21,085 nt of DNA. It comes from CAZBJJ01 sp964492245. Lineage in GTDB: Bacteria > Spirochaetota > Spirochaetia > Treponematales > Breznakiellaceae. The stretch lies in the NCBI GenBank assembly GCA_964492245.1, contig CAZBJJ010000039.1, forward strand, positions 1-21,085, written 5' to 3'. The first letter of the stretch is position 1, and each line of letters begins with the position of its first letter. Positions 1 to 7,657 of the stretch are shown here, piece by piece. Both the position numbers and the translations under genes were made by a program. The notes below the pieces were generated by a model. The model worked only from the letters and a program-made list of their open reading frames with translations, ran no database searches and had not been told where the DNA came from.

Positions 1-471
1 TATTGTGCTCTGCAAAAGGTTAAAGGCCATAAAAAACGAGCCAATACCCCCAAAAATTGAAAAATACTGCCAGGCGTATTCCCTTACCGATTCTTCAATG
101 GAATAGCGGGCTAAAAGAGGTTTGCCTGCCCCAAAGACAAGCATACTTAGCAGAACTGCGGCACTACTTACAAGAAGGGCACTGGCCTGCGAGACCTCGG
201 TGGCATCGTGGTCGCGGTTGGCACCGAGGTATTGAGAAAGGACAATGCTTGTGCCAATGCATATCATGTTGAACATGACGTGTATAAAAAAAATGTACTG
301 CGCTATTAGACCCACGCCCGCCACCGCTTCCTGCGAATACGAGCTGAGCATAAAGGTGTCTACTGATGAAACTAAAATTCTAAAAAAAGTTTCAAAGACA
401 AGAGGTAGGGTGAGGGCAAACATAGGCAATGCGGCCCGGTTCCGCTCGTTTGTTTTTAAGGTCTTGTTCAT
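1..471 (-). CDS. MATE family efflux transporter, N-terminal part (cut by window edge)
   Basis: Reading the minus strand from the ATG at 469-471 gives 157 codons open to the window edge. The protein is hydrophobic, with about four likely membrane segments. It begins MNKTLKTNERNRAALPMF, continues with LTLPLVFETFFRILVSSVDTFMLS, and further on has GTSIVLSQYLGANRDHDATEVSQ. This is the usual start of a MATE/DinF-type Na+- or H+-coupled drug exporter: 'P.....lf....vDt.mlg', then 'S..lGA.r...A'. It is an inner-membrane protein; the family has 12 helices and about 450 residues, so roughly two thirds lie outside the window. No strong Shine-Dalgarno is visible before the ATG, but an in-frame stop just upstream limits the start. 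It diverges from ychF. The substrate cannot be inferred. Confidence 0.85.
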   Translation of the reverse strand, partial: MNKTLKTNERNRAALPMFALTLPLVFETFFRILVSSVDTFMLSSYSQEAVAGVGLIAQYIFFIHVMFNMICIGTSIVLSQYLGANRDHDATEVSQASALLVSSAAVLLSMLVFGAGKPLLARYSIEESVREYAWQYFSIFGGIGSFFMAFNLLQSTI

Positions 472-616
472 AGCTGTGCAGACTATACTCTTTGCAATCG
501 TTTGCATCTATCCGGTAAAACACTGACGCCATTATTAAGGGATGCGCAGGGGAGAGGCTATTATTTAAAAATTCGTTTTATGATAGCTTAGGAAAATAAA
601 TTGAGAAGAGGTAACT

Positions 617-1726
617 ATGGCCCTTAACTGTGGTATTGTCGGACTGCCAAATGTGGGCAAGTCCACTATATTTTCTGCATTGACCAGAGCACCTGCCGAG
701 GCGGCAAATTATCCCTTTTGTACCATCAACCCCAATGTGGGGGTTGTGGCCATGCCCGACAGGCGCCTAGATGCGATTAGCAAAATTTTTGAACCAAAGA
801 GCAAGGTGGCGGCGATAACCGAGTTTGTGGATATCGCTGGCCTGGTAAAGGGGGCCAGCCAGGGAGAGGGGCTGGGAAACCAGTTTTTGTCCCATATTCG
901 AGAAGTGGGGGTTATTGCCCATGTGGTGCGCTGTTTCGAAGACGCAGATATTGTGCATGTGGCAAATAGGGTAGATCCCTTGGATGATATAGAGACAATA
1001 AACGTAGAGCTGGCCTTGGCCGACCTGGGCAGTCTGGAAAAGAAAAAAGAGCGGGCCCTACGAGCCTTAAAAGTGCAGGCCAAGGACCAGCAAAAAGAGG
1101 CAAACCTTGCCCTACAGGCCATCGAAAAACTATCGGTGGCCCTTCAGGATGGGCGAGCGGCCCGTTCGGTGCCCTTGAGCGAGGACGAGCAAAAAGCAAT
1201 GGCCGACAGTCACCTTATAACCATGAAGCCCCAACTCTATGTCTGCAATGTCGACGAAGCGGGCCTTTCGGGCGGGAATGCCCTTGTGGATGCGGTAAAA
1301 GCCCGGGCCAGCAGCGAGGGCTCGGAGGCGGTGGTCATCTGTGGCAAATTCGAGGCCGAGCTGGCCGACTTAGAGAGCGAGGAGGAGCGACAGGTATTTA
1401 TGGCAGAAATAGGCCTTAAAGAGTCTGGCCTTGTCAGTTTAATCCATGCCGCCTACCGGCTTTTGGGCCTGCGCACCTTCTTTACTGCGGGCCCCGACGA
1501 GTGCCGGGCTTGGACCATCCATGCTGGCGATACGGCTCCAAGGGCGGCTGGGGTCATCCATACCGATTTTGAGAAGGGCTTTATTAAGGCAGAGGCCTAT
1601 CATTTTGATGATCTTATCGCCTATGGCTCGGAGGCAAAAATTAAAGAGGCCGGTAAATATCGCGTAGAAGGGCGCGAATATATTGTACAGGACGGTGATG
1701 TCCTGTTTTTTAAATTCAATCTATAA
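617..1726 (+). CDS. ychF: Ribosome-binding ATPase YchF/OLA1 (Obg-related)
   Basis: 369 residues, close to the usual 363-367. It shows the YchF P-loop GLPNVGKST near residue 8, the G3 region DIAGLVKGASQGEGLGNQFL near 72-91, and the NVDE motif in place of NKxD, which explains the family's preference for ATP over GTP. A coiled-coil insert (about 135-190) and a C-terminal TGS domain (AGPDECRAWTIHAGDTAP onward, ending DGDVLFFKFNL) follow in normal order. The family acts in the cytoplasm on ribosomes and in stress responses. The ATG follows GAAGAGG by six bases. The gene stands alone, diverging from the MATE gene and ending 8 bp from the convergent kdgK stop. Nothing unusual was seen. Confidence 0.97.
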   Translation: MALNCGIVGLPNVGKSTIFSALTRAPAEAANYPFCTINPNVGVVAMPDRRLDAISKIFEPKSKVAAITEFVDIAGLVKGASQGEGLGNQFLSHIREVGVIAHVVRCFEDADIVHVANRVDPLDDIETINVELALADLGSLEKKKERALRALKVQAKDQQKEANLALQAIEKLSVALQDGRAARSVPLSEDEQKAMADSHLITMKPQLYVCNVDEAGLSGGNALVDAVKARASSEGSEAVVICGKFEAELADLESEEERQVFMAEIGLKESGLVSLIHAAYRLLGLRTFFTAGPDECRAWTIHAGDTAPRAAGVIHTDFEKGFIKAEAYHFDDLIAYGSEAKIKEAGKYRVEGREYIVQDGDVLFFKFNL

Positions 1727-1734
1727 TTCTTTTT

Positions 1735-2769
1735 TTAGCGCTGTACGCGGCCGGAAGCATCGCCCCCGGCCAGAGTCTGAACTTCCTCCAAATTCGTCAA
1801 ATTGAAGTCGCCGGGTATACTGTGTTTAAGGGCCGATGCCGCCACAGCAAAATTAAGAGCTTTTTCCTCGTCGTGGGGAAAGTTCAACAGCCCATAGATA
1901 ATGCCCGCCGAAAAACTATCGCCCCCACCGACTCGGTCGATTATATCGGTAATATCGTATTTTTTGGAAAGATAAAAGCCAGTTCTTCCTGCAAGGCAGG
2001 CCGACCAACGATTGTGGTCGGCACTGAGGCTTTCGCGCAGGGTAATCGCCACTTCTTGCAGATTCGGGTAGACTTTTTTTACCCGCTCGGCGAGTTTGCG
2101 GTAGTCGTCGGTGTTTAAGTGGCCCTGGGTAACGTCGATGCCCTCTGGCTCAATGCCCAAAGATTTTTGAATATCCTCCTCATTTGCCACAATGAGGTCG
2201 GCATATTTGACCATTTCTCCCATAACCTGTGGAGCGCTCTTGCCATATTTCCAAAGTTTCTTGCGAAAATTTAGATCGATAGAGACCTTTACCCCGGCAT
2301 TGCGGGCCATATGCACCGCCTCGATAGCGGCATCGGCAGCAGATTGCGAAAGAGCGGGGGTAATACCCGTTATATGAAACCAAGAAGCGTCTTTAAATAT
2401 ATCTGCCCAGGCGAAATCGCCGGGTTTAACCATCGATATGGCCGAGTATTCACGGTCGTATACCACATTCGATGCACGCTGATTGGCACCGGTCTCTAAA
2501 AAATAAATGCCCATGCGTCCGGCAGTATGTTTTATAGCCGCAGTGTCCACCCCATGCCCTCGCAGCTCGGCAATAGCCTGTTTGCCAATAGGATTGTCCG
2601 GAAGGGCCGAGACAAAACGGCCGCGCTCGCCTAAAATGGAAAGAGATACTGCCACATTGGCCTCGCCTCCGCCGAAGCTGGCTTCGAGGAAGGGGGATTG
2701 AAAAAATCGCTCGTGTGCTGGAGATTTTAAACGGAGCATAATTTCGCCAAAACTGACAATGGTGTGCAT
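1735..2769 (-). CDS. kdgK: 2-keto-3-deoxygluconate kinase (PfkB family)
   Basis: 344 residues from the ATG at 2767-2769, preceded by GAGG seven bases upstream. The frame stays open further upstream, but that extension has no RBS and passes through the promoter. PfkB features are the N-terminal sugar-binding pattern FGEIMLRL, GGGEANVAVSLSILG near 35-50, and the C-terminal signature DRVGGGDSFSAGIIYGLL with the catalytic Asp. The enzyme phosphorylates 2-keto-3-deoxy-D-gluconate with ATP to KDPG in the cytoplasm. It is divergent from the KDPG aldolase gene, which uses its product, and close to uxaC, so the assignment to KDG rather than fructose or ribose rests on both sequence and context. A TTGACA/TACTAT promoter and a palindromic operator candidate lie directly upstream. 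Confidence 0.9.
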   Translation of the reverse strand: MHTIVSFGEIMLRLKSPAHERFFQSPFLEASFGGGEANVAVSLSILGERGRFVSALPDNPIGKQAIAELRGHGVDTAAIKHTAGRMGIYFLETGANQRASNVVYDREYSAISMVKPGDFAWADIFKDASWFHITGITPALSQSAADAAIEAVHMARNAGVKVSIDLNFRKKLWKYGKSAPQVMGEMVKYADLIVANEEDIQKSLGIEPEGIDVTQGHLNTDDYRKLAERVKKVYPNLQEVAITLRESLSADHNRWSACLAGRTGFYLSKKYDITDIIDRVGGGDSFSAGIIYGLLNFPHDEEKALNFAVAASALKHSIPGDFNLTNLEEVQTLAGGDASGRVQR

Positions 2770-2780
2770 CGGGTACCTCG

Positions 2781-2798
2781 TAATCACTATAGTGACTA
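2781..2798. promoter_or_regulatory. Palindromic operator candidate in kdgK/eda intergenic region
   Basis: The core TCACTATAGTGA (2784-2795) is a perfect 12-bp palindrome. It extends to TAaTCACTATAGTGAcTA with one mismatched pair. It lies just downstream of the kdgK -10 box (2800-2805), over the expected transcription start near 2793, a typical place for a repressor site. GntR- or LacI-type regulators of hexuronate genes are plausible binders, but no regulator gene lies in the window. Confidence 0.55.
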
Positions 2799-2799
2799 A

Positions 2800-2828
2800 A
2801 TAGTAAGGGTCTGGATTTCCTTTGTCAA
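2800..2828 (-). promoter_or_regulatory. Sigma70-type promoter of kdgK
   Basis: On the minus strand a perfect TTGACA (-35, plus-strand 2823-2828) is followed after exactly 17 bp by TACTAT (-10, 2800-2805). The expected transcription start is about 2793, inside the palindrome, giving a leader of about 24 nt that holds the GAGG ribosome binding site. Confidence 0.7.
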
Positions 2829-2843
2829 TAAGCAAATAAAACG

Positions 2844-2872
2844 TTGTTTCAAAATATAAAATACTATAGAAT
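2844..2872 (+). promoter_or_regulatory. Possible promoter of the eda fusion gene
   Basis: TTGTTT (2844-2849), 17 bp, TAGAAT (2867-2872). The -35 match is weak and the -10 match is good. The start of eda lies 46 bp beyond the -10 box. It is back to back with the kdgK promoter, so one regulator could control both. Confidence 0.4.
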
Positions 2873-2918
2873 GATGTACATCTAGAGCTTAGATATTTGA
2901 TGCCCACAAGGAGCCGCT

Positions 2919-3881
2919 ATGAACAGCATGTTTGAAGATATTTTTCGTTTGGGCCTCGTGCCCGTTATAAAAATTGAGCGACCGGAGCAGGCCCTGCCCC
3001 TCGGGCGGGCGCTCATTGCCGGTGGACTACCCATTGCCGAGGTAACATTTCGTACAGCCGCCGCCGCAGAGGCAATTCGCAGCATGTGCCGAGACTGTCC
3101 CGAGCTATTAGTTGGGGCTGGCACAGTTATAAATGTGGAATTGGCAAAGACAGCTGTCGAGGCGGGGGCCCGCTTTATAGTCTCGCCGGGCTTTAACCCC
3201 GCCGTTATCGACTGGTGTCGCGATCATGCCGTGCCCATTGTTCCCGGCGTGAATAATCCAAGCCTTATCGAAGCGGGCCTAGAAAAGGGTTTATCGGTTT
3301 TTAAGTTTTTTCCCGCCGAGCAGTCCGGCGGCCTAGCCATGCTCGACGCCCTTACTGCGCCCTTTCCTCAAATTAAATTTATGCCCACCGGGGGCATTGG
3401 CCCGGCGAATATGCTCGGCTATGCCAAGCGCAGTGCCGTTTTGGCCATTGGCGGCAGTTGGATGGTTAAAAACGAGCTCATTGGGGCGGAAAATTGGGAG
3501 GAAATTAGCCGGCTCTGCCGACAGGCTGTTCAAGATTTACACGGCTTCTCCTTTGGGCATATGGGCCTTAATGCAGGAGACGAAAAAACTGCAGTTGAAC
3601 TTGCCCAGCTCTTTGGACATTTCGGCTTTCCGGCAGAAGAGGGAGACATTTCGATATTTGCGGGTAAGAGTTTTGAAATAATGAAGGGCCCCTTTAGGGG
3701 AGAAAAGGGCCATATAGGCCTTCGCTGTAACAATATTGAGCGGGCCCTGGCCCACCTAGAAGGCCTGGGGTACAGCCCCATAGAAGAGAGCATTAAAAAG
3801 GAAGGAGGAAAAATTAATACCGTCTATTTAAATAGAGAAATAGGCGGCTTTGCCATTCACTTAATGCCCGCTTCAAAATAA
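2919..3881 (+). CDS. eda: KDPG/KHG aldolase fused to a VOC (glyoxalase-like) domain
   Basis: 320 residues, against about 205-215 for a plain Eda. Residues 1 to about 210 form the class I aldolase: Glu41 in AEVTFRT is the general acid/base position and Lys129 in VFKFFPAE is the Schiff-base lysine; GAGTV and PTGGI are also typical. It splits KDPG into pyruvate and glyceraldehyde-3-phosphate. From about 213 (FGHMGLNAGDEKTAVELAQLF) to the end is a second domain with vicinal-oxygen-chelate style: paired beta-alpha-beta units, KGHIGLRCNNIERALAHL and a terminal GGFAIHL. I recall similar Eda-VOC fusions in Firmicutes; the role of the added domain is unknown to me. AAGGAG sits before the ATG. The 3' end overlaps the convergent uxaC by 25 bp. 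Confidence 0.9.
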   Translation: MNSMFEDIFRLGLVPVIKIERPEQALPLGRALIAGGLPIAEVTFRTAAAAEAIRSMCRDCPELLVGAGTVINVELAKTAVEAGARFIVSPGFNPAVIDWCRDHAVPIVPGVNNPSLIEAGLEKGLSVFKFFPAEQSGGLAMLDALTAPFPQIKFMPTGGIGPANMLGYAKRSAVLAIGGSWMVKNELIGAENWEEISRLCRQAVQDLHGFSFGHMGLNAGDEKTAVELAQLFGHFGFPAEEGDISIFAGKSFEIMKGPFRGEKGHIGLRCNNIERALAHLEGLGYSPIEESIKKEGGKINTVYLNREIGGFAIHLMPASK

Positions 3882-5296
3882 TTTTTTGCGTTGTTAAAAC
3901 AGACGTCTTCTATTATCTCGCCCAATAGCTCCATATTGGGGAGAATTTCGCCCTGTTCTACCCAGCTGCCAATAAGGTTGCATAGAATGCGTCTAAAATA
4001 TTCGTGCCGTGGGTAGGACAAAAAACTGCGAGAATCGGTGAGCATACCAATAAAGTTGGCCAAGACACCAGTGTTTGCCGCAATTTTTAACTGCTCTTCG
4101 ATGCCATCGCGGTGGTCCAGGAACCACCAGGCCGCACCTAGCTGGCTACGGCTTTTAATTGCCGGTCCCTCGACAGAAAGCCTGTTCTGGTGGCAAGCGA
4201 CCAGGGTGGCCAGCGGATAATAATCCTTTGGGTTGAGCGAGTACAAAATTATTTTGGGCATATTGCCACTAGTGGCCATGGCATCCAGCAGAAGGGAAAG
4301 TCCCTGGCTCAGGCTCTGGTCGTGGCTGGCATCGAAACCGGTATCTGGGCCAAGGGCCTGCAACAGGGGAGTATTGTTATTGCGAATGGCAGATAGGTGA
4401 ATTTGCATGGCAATATGTTCTTGGGCATAGACTTGAGCTAGATCGACCAGCAGATTAAAGCGGAACAGGTCTTCGGCTTTTTTATCAATTTGTTTTTTTT
4501 TCATGCGCATTTTAAAAACAACATCTGCCTTTTTTTTATCAAGCTTTGATATGGGCGCATACTCAAGACCATGGTCGCTGGAAAGGCAGCCCATCTCTTT
4601 AAAAAATTGAACCCGCCTGGCCAGGGCCTGCACAAGACCCTCGTAGTCGACAATGGGCATATCAGCCACCTCGGCCAGTTTTTGAATATACTGGGGAAAA
4701 TCGGCTTTTTCTATGTTCAGGGCAGAATCGGGCCTAAAAGATGGCAGAACCTGGGTGGCAATGGGCCCAATAGGAGCTGTGCCATTGCGAATAGCTCGGT
4801 GATATTCGAGATTGTCGATTGGATCGTCGGTAGTGCCCACTGCATAGACATTAAACTCTTTTAAAATACCTCGGACCGACAGCCTTTCCTGGCCCAACTG
4901 GCTATTGGCCCTCTCCCAAATTTCTTGAGCCTTTGATGTGCTTAGGCCCCCTTCGATACCAAAATAGCGCTTGAGCTCTAAGGCCGTCCAATGGTAAAGC
5001 GGGTTGCCAATAAGTCGTTCGGCCGTCTGGGCCCAGGCTAAAAACTTAGATTTCTGTTCACCCTCGCCGGTTATAAGCTCTTCTGGGTGGCCCATTGCCC
5101 GCATTGCCCGCCATTTATAGTGGTCGCCGCCCAGCCATATTTCGGTGAGCGAGGAAAAACTCTTGTTTTCGGCAATTTCCTTTGGGGAAAGATGGCAGTG
5201 ATAGTCGTATATGGGCATGTGTTTGGCATGCTGATGATACAATGTCTTTGCTGTCTCGTAGGTAAGGAGAAAATCTTCGTCCATAAAAGCCTTCAT
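3857..5296 (-). CDS. uxaC: Glucuronate/galacturonate isomerase
   Basis: 479 residues, slightly longer than the usual ~470. The N-terminus MKAFMDEDFLLTYETAKTLY and the metal-binding YDYHCHLSPKEIAEN, followed by LTEIWLGGDHYKWRAMRAMG, are diagnostic of UxaC, an amidohydrolase-fold uronate isomerase. RGILKEFNVYAVGTTDDP and the C-terminal SRSFLSYPRHEYFRRILCNLIG also match. It converts D-glucuronate to D-fructuronate and D-galacturonate to D-tagaturonate. The ATG at 5296 follows AAAGGA; a second ATG at 5284 is possible. It lies 34 bp downstream of a glycosyltransferase gene on the same strand and converges on eda. Two poly-A tracts in the sense strand (plus positions 4493-4501 and 4530-4537) give a lysine-rich stretch. 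Confidence 0.96.
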   Translation of the reverse strand: MKAFMDEDFLLTYETAKTLYHQHAKHMPIYDYHCHLSPKEIAENKSFSSLTEIWLGGDHYKWRAMRAMGHPEELITGEGEQKSKFLAWAQTAERLIGNPLYHWTALELKRYFGIEGGLSTSKAQEIWERANSQLGQERLSVRGILKEFNVYAVGTTDDPIDNLEYHRAIRNGTAPIGPIATQVLPSFRPDSALNIEKADFPQYIQKLAEVADMPIVDYEGLVQALARRVQFFKEMGCLSSDHGLEYAPISKLDKKKADVVFKMRMKKKQIDKKAEDLFRFNLLVDLAQVYAQEHIAMQIHLSAIRNNNTPLLQALGPDTGFDASHDQSLSQGLSLLLDAMATSGNMPKIILYSLNPKDYYPLATLVACHQNRLSVEGPAIKSRSQLGAAWWFLDHRDGIEEQLKIAANTGVLANFIGMLTDSRSFLSYPRHEYFRRILCNLIGSWVEQGEILPNMELLGEIIEDVCFNNAKNYFEAGIK

Positions 5297-5330
5297 CTAT
5301 CTGTCCTTTCTTTTGTTGAGTCTATAAAAA

Positions 5331-6503
5331 TTATTCCTGTTCAATAAGCTCGGTGTATAGTTGCACCCACTCCTGGGCAATGTTGCGGATATCCTGTCCT
5401 TCGATAAATTCATTAATGCCCCTGTGCAGGTTATCCAGTTTTTGGGGATCGTTAATAAGGGAGAAGAGCTCCTTGGTAAAAATTTCTGGTTTCTCGCTAC
5501 TAAGGAAATAGCCGGTTTTTTCGTGCTCGATCATGGATTTAAGACCCTTTTCGGGAAGGCAGATGGGAATAAGGCCATTTGCCTGGGACTCCAAAATAGT
5601 AACCGGCTGGTTTTCCGTCTTGGACAGGCTGATGAAGAAGTCGGCGGCGCCAAAAATGCCAGAGACAACAAGGTCGTTATGCTCTATCCTACCAGTAAAG
5701 GAAATTGCCGTGCGGGCAGTTTCGCCCAATTCATTTACCAGCTGGAAATATTCCTCTTCCTGCGGCCCGCCACCGACAATGAGCAATTTTAGCCGAGAAT
5801 CTTGGCTGCTGGCATGGTTAAATGCGGTAATAAGGGCCTTTAGATTTTTTTCGTAGGCAAGCCGGCCTATAAAGAGAAAGACGATGTCATCATCCTGTAT
5901 GTTATAATTTGCCCGAACCTCGTCGGCCTTTGAATTGTCGAACTGGGAAAGATCGATACCATTGGAGATATAGCGAATGGGGGGCTTGCATTTGCGCTGT
6001 TTTAGCTCTTTGCCTGTCTCTATGGAGGGGACAGTTACCACATCGCACCTATTGTAATGGGCGTTTGAATAAATCCATCCAATTTTTTCGATTATCTTCC
6101 CATCAATTTTGATATGTTTTAAATAGTCGGGATCGGCAAAAAAGGTGTGAAAGGTGCCCACAATGGGTTTCCGTAAAAACTTTGCTATACTGATGGCCTG
6201 ATGCCCAAGGGCCATGGGAACTTGAAAATGCAGTACATCGAAATCGTGTTTGCGCACATAGGCGAGAATTGCCGGATTTGGATTGATTGCCCATTTGAAA
6301 TCCTCGTAAAACCAGGCGGGAAAGGCGGCAAAACGCTTTACCGGAAAGGGCAGGTCGGCATCACCCTGATAATCTTTATAGTATGGAGCAAGTACATGTA
6401 TTTCGTGCCCCTGTCTGGTCAATTCCTTTGCGAGCATAATAGTTGCGGTAATGACACCGTTTATCTGTGGGAGGAAGGTATCTGAAAAAATCGCAATCTT
6501 CAT
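5331..6503 (-). CDS. GT4-family glycosyltransferase (diacylglycerol glucosyltransferase-like)
   Basis: 390 residues from the ATG at 6503, chosen because AGGA lies seven bases upstream and MKIAIFSDTFLPQINGV is the canonical start; a longer in-frame start adds MQGLT. The fold is GT-B: the acceptor half has DTFLPQINGV, FDVLHFQVPMALG and VGTFHTFFADPDY; the donor half has FIGRLAYEKN, KLLIVGGGPQ and the E-x7-E motif in SKTENQPVTILE. This style resembles glycolipid synthases using 1,2-diacylglycerol, and also alpha-mannosyltransferases, so donor and acceptor remain open. It probably acts at the cytoplasmic face of the membrane. uxaC follows after 34 bp. Confidence 0.85.
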   Translation of the reverse strand: MKIAIFSDTFLPQINGVITATIMLAKELTRQGHEIHVLAPYYKDYQGDADLPFPVKRFAAFPAWFYEDFKWAINPNPAILAYVRKHDFDVLHFQVPMALGHQAISIAKFLRKPIVGTFHTFFADPDYLKHIKIDGKIIEKIGWIYSNAHYNRCDVVTVPSIETGKELKQRKCKPPIRYISNGIDLSQFDNSKADEVRANYNIQDDDIVFLFIGRLAYEKNLKALITAFNHASSQDSRLKLLIVGGGPQEEEYFQLVNELGETARTAISFTGRIEHNDLVVSGIFGAADFFISLSKTENQPVTILESQANGLIPICLPEKGLKSMIEHEKTGYFLSSEKPEIFTKELFSLINDPQKLDNLHRGINEFIEGQDIRNIAQEWVQLYTELIEQE

Positions 6504-6574
6504 GGTAAGTCCTTGCACTTCTAATAATGTTTCTGTCAGCCCTTATAATATATCACATGGCTTGCTAAATGGTA

Positions 6575-6593
6575 GTACCCCGAAGCCTGCACC
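6575..6593 (-). repeat. Dispersed 19-bp motif, copy 1
   Basis: On the minus strand GGTGCAGGCTTCGGGGTAC. It lies between the stop of the propeller gene and the start of the glycosyltransferase gene, so it is intergenic. It matches the five-copy consensus GGTGCARGCTTCGGTGTAC at all but one position. Confidence 0.7.
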
Positions 6594-6613
6594 TAGCTTT
6601 CAGAAGAGGTGTT

Positions 6614-7576
6614 CTATAGTTTTAAGCTGGCAACGTATATTTTGCTTTTGCCCTCGTGGCTGGAGTACCAGGAAACAGCCAACTCATCCCCCTGCCAGAC
6701 AAGGCCCGGGTAGGAACAGTCGCCACTTGAGGGTAATTCAATTGATAGCTTTAATGTGCCCAAACGCCCCTTTGAATCAATTTTCGCTTGGGCAAGGAGG
6801 CAGCGACCGGTAAGTCTGCCTGCACTGTCCCGCCTTATAAGGCGGAAGCCGGCAATGGCAAGGCCTTTTTCGGGGATTTCGATAAGGTTGGGGCCGCCAA
6901 TGCGCCAGGGCAGGCGCTGCCATTGTATGCGGGGGCCATCAGTTTTTTGGGGTAAAAGACTACCGCTGCCCAGGAGGGCTCGACCCCGATGGCCTGGAGC
7001 TTCGCGGCGCAGAAGAAGGTAAAATTTGCCGTTAGAAAATTCGCGGATAGTGGCCTCATTGGGCAGGCCTTTAATGGGCAGTTCGACAAGTTCGCGCCAG
7101 GGGGTCTGCAGACTGCGGCTCATAAGGTGAATGCTCCAGCGGCGCTTTTCGGGAAGCCGGTAGCTAATGCTCCAGGCGCGTGGGCCCTGCCAGTGGCTGC
7201 GCCAGAGCCAATCGCCTGTCTGTCCAATTGCGGTAAGCTCGCCCCAGCTGCCCTTGTTATATATGGCTTCCAGGCTACCCCGATCGGTATAGGCGCCGTC
7301 CTTAAGGCCAGTGCGCCCGCAGATAAGTTCCAGGCTGCCATCTGGGCGGGCCGCTAAGTGGGGGTCGCGCAGGTCTTGACCGGGCAGCGAAAAAGTGGCC
7401 GCCTCTTGCCAATGGGCAAGGTCGGCGGAGCGCATCAGCTTAATGCTACCCTCGCACAGGGCATGGGAGGCCCCTTCGCGAAAGACGCACCAGTATTGGT
7501 CGGCATAAAAGACGAGGTCGGTAAAGGCCGAGTGGGGCGCAGAGTCGGAAATACAGCGAAGAGAGAGAAGACGCAT
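6614..7576 (-). CDS. Sialidase-like (BNR-type) beta-propeller protein, putative glycoside hydrolase
   Basis: 320 residues with no signal peptide, so probably cytoplasmic. The pattern HSAFTDLVFYADQYWCVFREG, IKLMRSADLAHW, GQDLRDPHLAARPDGSLEL, then WLWRSHWQGPRAWSISY and LPNEATIREF is the style of five-bladed propeller proteins often labelled exo-alpha-sialidase-like. 'S.D...W' repeats recur at blade intervals. I cannot name a substrate; the nearby GH2 and uronate genes suggest glycan breakdown. The ATG at 7576 has no Shine-Dalgarno but sits just after a good promoter, suggesting a leaderless mRNA. The glycosyltransferase gene follows after 110 bp. Confidence 0.65.
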   Translation of the reverse strand: MRLLSLRCISDSAPHSAFTDLVFYADQYWCVFREGASHALCEGSIKLMRSADLAHWQEAATFSLPGQDLRDPHLAARPDGSLELICGRTGLKDGAYTDRGSLEAIYNKGSWGELTAIGQTGDWLWRSHWQGPRAWSISYRLPEKRRWSIHLMSRSLQTPWRELVELPIKGLPNEATIREFSNGKFYLLLRREAPGHRGRALLGSGSLLPQKTDGPRIQWQRLPWRIGGPNLIEIPEKGLAIAGFRLIRRDSAGRLTGRCLLAQAKIDSKGRLGTLKLSIELPSSGDCSYPGLVWQGDELAVSWYSSHEGKSKIYVASLKL

Positions 7577-7585
7577 AGGACTTAT

Positions 7586-7614
7586 ATGCTAGGTCTATTG
7601 GGCAGATGTGTCAA
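7586..7614 (-). promoter_or_regulatory. Promoter of the propeller gene (likely leaderless start)
   Basis: Minus-strand TTGACA (plus 7609-7614), exactly 17 bp, then TAGCAT (7586-7591). The ATG begins 10 bases after the -10 box, so transcription should start at or within a few bases of the start codon. No ribosome binding site fits in between. Confidence 0.55.
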
Positions 7615-7622
7615 ATCAATTT

Positions 7623-7651
7623 TTGACTAAGCCAGGGTGCCGGCTTACATT
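7623..7651 (+). promoter_or_regulatory. Promoter of the DUF488 gene (likely leaderless start)
   Basis: TTGACT (7623-7628), 17 bp, TACATT (7646-7651), then six bases and the ATG at 7658. The predicted transcription start coincides with the start codon. It is back to back with the promoter of the propeller gene. Confidence 0.45.
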
Positions 7652-7657
7652 TAGGGT

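Noticed and set aside
57..526. Two plus-strand open frames before ychF.
   Set aside because: They are antisense to a clear MATE transporter reading frame, have no ribosome binding sites and match nothing known.
709..1199. Minus-strand open frames of up to 137 codons inside ychF.
   Set aside because: Composition follows the third-position bias of ychF, with no start signals or recognisable domains.
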